A stretch of DNA of 64,000 nucleotides from Pseudarthrobacter sp. NamE5 (GTDB lineage: Bacteria > Actinomycetota > Actinomycetes > Actinomycetales > Micrococcaceae): positions 165,975 through 229,974 of the forward strand of contig NZ_VAHO01000006.1 of NCBI RefSeq assembly GCF_005796225.1, written 5' to 3'. The notes below the pieces were generated by a model that saw only the letters and a program-made list of their open reading frames with translations, did no database searches and had not been told where the DNA came from. The position numbers and the translations under genes are program-made. Shown piece after piece: positions 58,733-64,000 of the stretch; within the stretch, counting starts at the first letter, position 1, and every line of letters begins with the position of its first letter.

Positions 58733-59973
58733 AGGATGCCTCCAGTCGGTGCGAGGGGTGATGTGACCGGAATACGTGCATGCTCGCCGTTCCGCCTCAC
58801 CCGAAACACCCAGAGGCGCAGGAGCACAAAGCGCATCAGTGTGGCCAAGATGTTAGCTGCTGTCAGAGTGAGCAACTCCGTGTTCGGCGCTGCGTCAGGG
58901 TTTATGGCATGGAGCAGCAACAACGAAGAGGAGGTCATGCTCCAGGCCAGCAGGAAAACGATTAGTCCTTGGAACTGTTGCGTGAAAAGTTTTTCCGGAC
59001 CACTGATGCCAAAAGTAAACCGCCGGTTGGCTGCTGTGTTGCCAACGGCAGTCAACAGCAACGCCAGGAAGTTCGCCTCCTGCGCCCCGAATGGCCCTTG
59101 GAGAACAAGGTAGAGCAGGGCGAACGCCAGAGTGGAGACCACGCCCACCACTCCAAAACGGAGAACCTGACCAAAGAAGCTGGGCCGGCCTGACGGTACC
59201 ATCGGACGACGACCCAGTTCTGCGTATATCGCCTGGACTGGTATCACTCCCTTCACCAAGGACCCGGCCACCCTCGCCATACCCCGCAGGTCATCCAGTG
59301 CGGTCTGCTTGATATCAACGCGACTGTCAGGATCATCCACCCAGTCAACGGGAATTTCGTGAATACGCAGTCCCGAACGTTCCGCAATAATCAGCAGCTC
59401 TGTATCAAAGAACCAGCCATTGTCCTCAACATGCGGCAGCAGACGCTTGGCAACGTCGGCGCGAATTGCTTTGAAGCCGCATTGAGCGTCCGAGAAACGC
59501 ACCTGCATTGTCCTGCGCAGCAGGAAGTTATAGCTCCTGGAAATGAACTCCCTTTTCGGCCCCCTGCTCACCCTGGAATTCTGCCCAAGGCGGGTGCCGA
59601 TGGAAATGTCGGAATGGCCGGACAGCAACGGAGCCACCAACGGCGGAAGCGCTGCGAGGTCCGTAGACAGATCTACGTCCAGGTAGGCAAGGACCTTTGC
59701 CTCGGAGGCACCCCAGGCATCCCTCAGTGCGTGTCCCCGTCCCTTGACCTCAAGCCGGCGGTATTCAACGTTCGGCATGTGCTCGCTGAGTCGAGCGGCA
59801 ATCACCGGTGTCCGGTCGGTGCTTGCATTATCGGCGATGGTTATTTTCCACGTCGACGGCATTTCGTGCGTCAGATATTCGGCGAGCCTTGTGATGCTGT
59901 GTTCGAGTACCGCTTCCTCGTTGAAGACCGGTACAACAATTTCGAGCGCCAAGCCCCCATAGCTAGGTGTCAT
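58729..59973 (-). CDS. GT2 polyprenyl-phosphate glycosyltransferase fused to GtrA
   Basis: 414 residues from ATG 59973. N-terminal GT2 domain (~10-230, DPM1/GtrB-like): EIVVPVFNEEAVLE, DNASTDRT, metal-binding YLDVDLSTD, and QCGFKAI. C-terminal GtrA domain (~275-390) with four helices (LRFGVVGVVSTLAFALLYLV and following, with NFLALLLTAVGNTAANRRFTF). The first half would make polyprenyl-phosphate mannose or glucose; GtrA-type domains are linked to flipping the lipid sugar. An upstream in-frame ATG at 60048 is rejected. The start has no Shine-Dalgarno sequence and may be leaderless. Confidence 0.87.
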   Translation of the reverse strand: MTPSYGGLALEIVVPVFNEEAVLEHSITRLAEYLTHEMPSTWKITIADNASTDRTPVIAARLSEHMPNVEYRRLEVKGRGHALRDAWGASEAKVLAYLDVDLSTDLAALPPLVAPLLSGHSDISIGTRLGQNSRVSRGPKREFISRSYNFLLRRTMQVRFSDAQCGFKAIRADVAKRLLPHVEDNGWFFDTELLIIAERSGLRIHEIPVDWVDDPDSRVDIKQTALDDLRGMARVAGSLVKGVIPVQAIYAELGRRPMVPSGRPSFFGQVLRFGVVGVVSTLAFALLYLVLQGPFGAQEANFLALLLTAVGNTAANRRFTFGISGPEKLFTQQFQGLIVFLLAWSMTSSSLLLLHAINPDAAPNTELLTLTAANILATLMRFVLLRLWVFRVRRNGEHARIPVTSPLAPTGGIL

Positions 59974-59985
59974 GAAAGGATCGTA
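59974..59985 (-). promoter_or_regulatory. Candidate leaderless -10 of the GT2-GtrA gene
   Basis: On the reverse strand TACGAT (59985-59980) is followed by six bases (CCTTTC) and ATG 59973. The match TANNNT fits a leaderless promoter; the -35 is weak. Confidence 0.4.
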
Positions 59986-60144
59986 GGGGCCGCAAATTAG
60001 GGCTGGCGAGGCTTTTCGATAAAGACAGGTAGCAACGAAAGAAACCAAGTAGTCCCAGTAATCACCCCCGGCGATGCACAGGTACTCAACAAGTAGGTGA
60101 CGCAGGGACGGGCGGCCTACGCAGGTTCCCCCACCCCCATCCTC

Positions 60145-60156
60145 TAGACTTGACCG
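60145..60156 (+). promoter_or_regulatory. Candidate leaderless promoter of glmM
   Basis: TAGACT (60145-60150), then TGACCG and GTG 60157. TANNNT six bases before the start codon, with no ribosome site between them, points to a leaderless mRNA. The TAGACTTG octamer is identical to that of str, tuf and truA. Confidence 0.55.
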
Positions 60157-61518
60157 GTGTCTAGATTATTTGGAACTGATGGTGTCCGGGGGCTGGCCAA
60201 CGGCCTGCTGACTGCAGAGCTGGCCATGCAGCTGGCCCAGGCGGCCGCCGTCGTGCTCGGCCACGACCGCAACTCGAACGGCTCCCGGCCGCGTGCCGTG
60301 GTGGCCCGCGACCCGCGCGCCAGCGGTGAATTCATCGCCGCGGCGGTGGAGGCGGGACTGTCCAGTTCAGGCGTTGATGTCTACGACGCAGGCGTCCTCC
60401 CCACCCCCGCAGCTGCTTACCTGGTGGCAGACCTGGACGCCGACTTCGGCGTCATGATCTCCGCCTCCCACAATCCCGCACCGGACAACGGCATCAAGTT
60501 CTTTGCCCGCGGCGGCCAGAAGCTCCCCGACGACGTTGAGGACGCCATCGAGGCGCAGATGGGCAAGGAAGCGGTCCGTCCCACAGGCGCCGACGTCGGC
60601 CGCATCCAGCGGTTCTCCGACGCCGAGGACCGCTACATCGTCCACCTCCTGCGCACCCTGCCGCACAACCTTGAGGGCATGAAGGTTGTCCTTGACTGCG
60701 CCCACGGTGCCGCGAGCGGCTGCTCGCCGCAGGTCTTCAAGGATGCCGGCGCTGACGTCGTCGTCATTGGCGCGGACCCGGACGGCCACAACATCAACGA
60801 CGGGGTGGGCTCCACCCATTTGGGCCCGCTGAAGGAGGCGGTGGTCAGGTACCACGCCGACTTGGGCATTGCCCACGACGGCGACGCTGACCGCTGCCTC
60901 GCCGTCGACCATGAGGGCAACGAGGTGGACGGCGACCAGATCATGGCCATCCTCGCCGTCGCACTGAAGAATTCGGGCAAGCTGAAGGACAACGTCCTGG
61001 TGGCCACCGTCATGAGCAACCTCGGCCTGAAGATCGCCCTCCGTGAAGCCGGCATCAACATCCGCGAAACGGCAGTGGGGGACCGCTACGTCCTGGAAGA
61101 AATGCGCGACGGCGGTTTCAACCTCGGCGGCGAACAATCCGGCCACGTGATCTTCTCCGACTATGCCACCACCGGCGACGGCGTTCTCACCGGACTGCAG
61201 CTGGCCGCCCAGGTTGCTTTGACCGGGAGGCCGCTCAAGGAACTCGCCACCGTGATGACCAAACTTCCCCAGGTGCTCATCAACGTCAAGGGCGTTGACC
61301 GGGCCAGGGTCAAAAGCAATGAGGTCCTGGCACAGGCCGTGGCGGCGGCAGAAGCCGCGCTAGGCGACACCGGCAGGGTCCTGCTCCGCCCCTCCGGCAC
61401 GGAGCCCGTGGTCCGCGTCATGGTGGAGGCTGCGGACCAGGAAACAGCCCAGTCCATCGCCGAGCACCTGGCCCAGGTGGTCCGCAGCGAGCTCGCGCTG
61501 GAACTGGTCAGCGATTAA
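60157..61518 (+). CDS. glmM: Phosphoglucosamine mutase
   Basis: Converts glucosamine-6-phosphate to glucosamine-1-phosphate on the way to UDP-GlcNAc and peptidoglycan. 453 residues. The phosphoserine Ser104 is in [13 protein letters not shown], the Mg ligands are Asp240, Asp242 and Asp244 in HDGDADRC, the sugar loop is GGEQSGH and the phosphate-binding loop [15 protein letters not shown] 60157 starts it: [12 protein letters not shown]. In related genomes glmM follows rpsI directly; here two reverse-strand glycosyltransferase genes separate them. Confidence 0.97.
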   Translation: MSRLFGTDGVRGLANGLLTAELAMQLAQAAAVVLGHDRNSNGSRPRAVVARDPRASGEFIAAAVEAGLSSSGVDVYDAGVLPTPAAAYLVADLDADFGVMISASHNPAPDNGIKFFARGGQKLPDDVEDAIEAQMGKEAVRPTGADVGRIQRFSDAEDRYIVHLLRTLPHNLEGMKVVLDCAHGAASGCSPQVFKDAGADVVVIGADPDGHNINDGVGSTHLGPLKEAVVRYHADLGIAHDGDADRCLAVDHEGNEVDGDQIMAILAVALKNSGKLKDNVLVATVMSNLGLKIALREAGINIRETAVGDRYVLEEMRDGGFNLGGEQSGHVIFSDYATTGDGVLTGLQLAAQVALTGRPLKELATVMTKLPQVLINVKGVDRARVKSNEVLAQAVAAAEAALGDTGRVLLRPSGTEPVVRVMVEAADQETAQSIAEHLAQVVRSELALELVSD

Positions 61519-61534
61519 GCAGCCAGGAAAACAG

Positions 61535-61573
61535 AAAGTGGTCCGCTTCCGGAAGGGAGCGGACCACTTTTTC
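61535..61573. terminator. Bidirectional terminator between glmM and mscL
   Basis: AAAGTGGTCCGCT pairs with AGCGGACCACTTT. T-run follows on the forward strand (TTTTTCG) and AAAGTGG mirrors it on the reverse, so it can serve both glmM and the convergent mscL. Confidence 0.85.
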
Positions 61574-61585
61574 GTCGGTGCCGGA

Positions 61586-61990
61586 TTAGGAGGCGTTGCT
61601 CTTCAGTGCATCCCGGATCTCGGTCAACAGTGCAATCTGGGGATCCTCGGCAGACTCCTTCTTCACGTCCTGGCCAATGCCGAGGCGGCGGTTACGGCGC
61701 TCAATCATCAGGTTCATGGGCATCACCACCACAAAGTAGATGGCAGCCGAAATCAGGAGGAAGTTGACGATTGCGGTCAGCAGGACGCCGAATTCGATGA
61801 AGTTTCCGTTGAAGTCGATCCGGGCAAAACTGTCGAAGTTGGGTGAACCAGTCAATCCCGCGATGAACGGCATAAGCACCTTGTTCACCAGCGCCGTCAC
61901 CACCGCGCCGAAGGCGGTACCGATTACGACGGCTACGGCAAGGTCAACAACATTGCCCTTCATAATAAAGTTCTTGAATCCACTCAGCAT
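61586..61990 (-). CDS. mscL: Large-conductance mechanosensitive channel MscL
   Basis: Pentameric osmotic safety valve. 134 residues from ATG 61990: N-terminal amphipathic helix then FKNFIMKGNVVDLAVAVVIG (TM1 hinge), an external loop, TM2 (VLLTAIVNFLLISAAIYFVV) and a cytoplasmic helix with Arg/Lys-rich RRNRRLG. A longer frame from 62017 is rejected. Its start has no ribosome site; TAGCGT lies seven bases upstream. Confidence 0.95.
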   Translation of the reverse strand: MLSGFKNFIMKGNVVDLAVAVVIGTAFGAVVTALVNKVLMPFIAGLTGSPNFDSFARIDFNGNFIEFGVLLTAIVNFLLISAAIYFVVVMPMNLMIERRNRRLGIGQDVKKESAEDPQIALLTEIRDALKSNAS

Positions 61991-62003
61991 GAAAACCACG
62001 CTA
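61991..62003 (-). promoter_or_regulatory. Candidate leaderless -10 of mscL
   Basis: On the reverse strand TAGCGT (62003-61998) is followed by seven bases (GGTTTTC) and ATG 61990. It lies in the 23-base gap between vanY-like and mscL genes; the -35 would be inside the upstream coding region. Confidence 0.45.
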
Positions 62004-62013
62004 GTACATCGGC

Positions 62014-62889
62014 TCACAGATACCCCGGCGCCGGCTCCACGCCGAAGTACTCCTCCAGCGTGAAGATCCCGCGGTTCGCCATGTCGGTCGCCGCCTCAAC
62101 CCCGATGTACCGCAGGTGCCAGGGCTCGTAGTAGTACCCCGTGATTGGATGGAACATCCACGGGTACCGCACCACGAACCCGAACCGGTGCCCGTTCGCC
62201 TTCGCCCACACCGCCGCGGGCTGGTCCGCGAAGCACGGCTGGAAGCCGCACACGCCGCTGCCGTCCGCAATGTCGAACGCCCACCCGGTCTGGTGCTCGG
62301 AATACCCCGGACGCGCGCTGGCCGTGTCGGCGTCGGCCTGTCCGCGCGAGGCGACGTAGCCGTTGTAGGTGGCCGCCTGCGTGCTGTACGAGCGGTACCC
62401 GCTGGCCAGGACCATGGACACGCCGTCCCGCGCGGCAGCCGCGAACATCGCCTCGGCCGCCGCCGCCGTCGTACTGTTCAGCAGCGCCGCCTCCCCGGAA
62501 GCTGTCGTCGCGACGGCGGGCTGCATCAGGTCAGCCGGCACATAGGTCGCCGGGACCAGCGGCCGGTGCTTGTTGACGATGAGCCAGGGGCTCGCCGGGT
62601 CGGTGAGGGAGAACTGCCGCGGGAGCGCGGCAGAGGGTGACGGCGTGGGGGACGGCTCCGGAGGTGCCGGGGCCGCCGTCGGAGGGTCCGCCGTCGGGCT
62701 TGCCGCAGCGGTGACGGCCGCGGGGGAGGGGGACACAGAAGGAGCAGCCGACGACGGCGCCACCGCCTTAGGCGCTTCCGGCGTGCATGCTGCCAGGACA
62801 GTCAGCCCGGCACCCGCGGCAAGGAAGCGGGTGAAGCTGCGGCGGCTGGTGCCTGCCTTATTAGGCTCGGCGGAGCAGTCGTAGCACAC
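62014..62889 (-). CDS. VanY-type D-alanyl-D-alanine carboxypeptidase, lipoprotein
   Basis: Zinc carboxypeptidase of the M15B family that trims stem peptides. 291 residues. Twin arginine SRRSFTRF at 15-22 then a hydrophobic stretch ending LAAC (lipobox, Cys35), so it looks like a Tat-exported lipoprotein. A Pro/Ala/Ser-rich linker (40-90) leads to the VanY domain: SGYRSYSTQ, zinc ligands His199 and Asp206 in SEHQTGWAFDI, catalytic Glu255 and ligand His258 in EPWHLRY. GTG 62889 follows GGAAGG inside the end of coaA, so the two are probably one operon. Confidence 0.9.
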   Translation of the reverse strand: MCYDCSAEPNKAGTSRRSFTRFLAAGAGLTVLAACTPEAPKAVAPSSAAPSVSPSPAAVTAAASPTADPPTAAPAPPEPSPTPSPSAALPRQFSLTDPASPWLIVNKHRPLVPATYVPADLMQPAVATTASGEAALLNSTTAAAAEAMFAAAARDGVSMVLASGYRSYSTQAATYNGYVASRGQADADTASARPGYSEHQTGWAFDIADGSGVCGFQPCFADQPAAVWAKANGHRFGFVVRYPWMFHPITGYYYEPWHLRYIGVEAATDMANRGIFTLEEYFGVEPAPGYL

Positions 62890-62894
62890 CTGTG

Positions 62895-63860
62895 CTAGAC
62901 CTTCCGGAGCAGCATGCGGCGGATCGTATGGTCCGCTTCCTTGGTGAGCACAAGTTGGGCCCGGCCCCTGGTGGGAAGCACGTTCTCCTCCAGGTTCGGC
63001 TCGTTGATCCGCTTCCAGATGTCCCGGGCGGTGTGTTCCGCCTCTTCATCGGAAAGGCTGGCGTAGCGGTGGAAGTAGGATTCCGGCTGGGCGAACGCCG
63101 TGCTCCGCAGCTTGCGGAACCGGTCCACGTACCACTCCTCGATATAGGCGGTCTTGGCATCCACATAAATGGAGAAGTCGAAAAAGTCGCTCAGCGCCAG
63201 GCCCTGCCGGCCGTCGTGCCGCGGACGTGCCGGGGCCAGCACATTCAGCCCCTCGACGATCAGGACATCCGGCCTGCGGACCACCACTTCCTTTCCGGGA
63301 ACGATGTCGTAGGTGACGTGCGAGTACCAGGGGGCACGCACCTCCTCGGCACCGCTCTTGATCTCGCTCACGAACCGGAGCAGCGCGCGGCGGTCGTAGG
63401 ACTCCGGGAAGCCCTTGCGGTCCAGCAGCTGCCGGCGTTTCAGCTCGGCCAGGGGATACAGGAAACCGTCCGTGGTGATCAGCTCCACGTTGGGGGTGCC
63501 GGGCCAGCGCCTCAGCATCTCGCGGAGCACGCGGGCAATGGTGGACTTGCCCACAGCGACCGATCCTGCCACGCCGATTACGAAAGGCGTGCGCTGCGTG
63601 TGCTCCCCAAGGAAAGTGGTGGTGGCCGCGTGCAGCTGCCCCGCAGCCTCGACATAGAGGTGCAGGAGCCGGGACAGCGGCAGGTAGACCTCCCGGACTT
63701 CCTTCAGGTCCAGGGGATCTCCAAGGCCGCGGAGACGGACAATGTCCTCTTCATTAAGAGGCTGTTCCATCTCGTCTGCGAGCCGGGACCAGGTCTGCCG
63801 GTCCAGCTCGACGAACGGGGAGATGCCCTCCCCATTCGCCTCGTTGCGTTGCAAAGTCAC
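62895..63860 (-). CDS. coaA: Pantothenate kinase, type I
   Basis: Phosphorylates pantothenate in the first step of CoA synthesis. 321 residues from GTG 63860. P-loop [12 protein letters not shown] (residues 96-107), then ITTDGFLYP, the [12 protein letters not shown] region and [10 protein letters not shown]; these are PanK-I marks and differ from type II and III. A frame that runs to 63923 is rejected. The start has no ribosome site; CAGAAT lies seven bases upstream, one base off the TANNNT pattern. Confidence 0.95.
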   Translation of the reverse strand: MTLQRNEANGEGISPFVELDRQTWSRLADEMEQPLNEEDIVRLRGLGDPLDLKEVREVYLPLSRLLHLYVEAAGQLHAATTTFLGEHTQRTPFVIGVAGSVAVGKSTIARVLREMLRRWPGTPNVELITTDGFLYPLAELKRRQLLDRKGFPESYDRRALLRFVSEIKSGAEEVRAPWYSHVTYDIVPGKEVVVRRPDVLIVEGLNVLAPARPRHDGRQGLALSDFFDFSIYVDAKTAYIEEWYVDRFRKLRSTAFAQPESYFHRYASLSDEEAEHTARDIWKRINEPNLEENVLPTRGRAQLVLTKEADHTIRRMLLRKV

Positions 63861-63867
63861 GTTAGAG

Positions 63868-63873
63868 ATTCTG
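63868..63873 (-). promoter_or_regulatory. Candidate leaderless -10 of coaA (weak)
   Basis: CAGAAT on the reverse strand, seven bases before GTG 63860. It differs from TAGAAT at the first base, so it is listed with low confidence. The absence of a Shine-Dalgarno sequence supports a leaderless or short-leader mRNA. Confidence 0.3.
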
Positions 63874-63988
63874 CCCCTCGCCCGGCACATAGTGAAATGC
63901 AGGCCGCGCGTACGGCAACACACAGGCGCCCGCGACCGGCGCCCGCGCGGGCCGGCCCGGCGGTTTAGAGGTACCGCCTTCCAGCCGA

Positions 63989-64000
63989 TAGTCTTGAGCC
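63989..64000 (+). promoter_or_regulatory. Possible leaderless -10 for a gene starting just outside the window
   Basis: TAGTCT (63989-63994) followed by TGAGCC to the window end. If a start codon lies at 64001 it would be the same leaderless arrangement as glmM. The gene itself is not visible. Confidence 0.3.

Overview
The window is a stretch of chromosome from a high-GC Gram-positive actinobacterium. Gene content, start-codon habits (many GTG and a few TTG starts, GTGA/ATGA overlaps), the RpoB, SecY and ribosomal protein sequences, and the absence of an S14 gene from the spc cluster all point to Micrococcaceae, most likely Arthrobacter or Pseudarthrobacter. This assignment comes from reading the proteins; no search was run.

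Layout. 1-1.3 kb: rplJ-rplL behind a probable L10 leader. 1.3-3.0 kb: a reverse-strand pair, acetyl-CoA acetyltransferase and a YbaK-like tRNA deacylase. 3.0-3.7 kb: a long non-coding region. 3.7-16.2 kb: rpoB-rpoC, rpsL-rpsG-fusA and tuf. 16.3-17.9 kb: a 41-residue membrane peptide and a GH1 beta-glucosidase. 18.2-28.4 kb: the S10 and spc clusters, split by a terminator and a repeat-bearing spacer. 28.6-35.8 kb: secY-adk-map, a P1/DmpA-family hydrolase, infA-rpmJ-rpsM-rpsK-rpoA-rplQ. 35.9-36.8 kb: truA.

36.8-55.3 kb is accessory: a divergent histidine kinase/response regulator pair, an Hpt-like protein without its histidine, and two complete tad (Flp-type pilus) loci in tandem on the reverse strand, with three Flp pilins and one prepilin peptidase. 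The block lies between truA and rplM-rpsI, which are neighbours in many actinobacteria. A second insertion, a GT2-GtrA fusion plus a GT-C glycosyltransferase, separates rpsI from glmM. The window ends with glmM, mscL, a VanY-type lipoprotein carboxypeptidase and coaA.

How it works together. Most genes make ribosomes, RNA polymerase, elongation factors and the Sec pore. The tad loci encode ATPase (TadA), localisation ATPase (TadZ), platform proteins (TadB, TadC), CpaB, TadE/TadG-like minor pilins and Flp pilins. The neighbouring two-component proteins could control them and the glycosyltransferases could modify surface proteins, but both links rest on position only.

Regulatory structure is the most interesting layer: a recurring TAGACTTG -10 motif; apparently leaderless genes (truA, glmM, mscL, the GT2-GtrA fusion, perhaps coaA); a truA start inside the rplQ terminator; a dispersed palindrome present twice; a second repeat family; and perfect hairpins without U-tracts between co-directional genes. 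No tRNA, rRNA, CRISPR array, insertion sequence or phage gene was seen.
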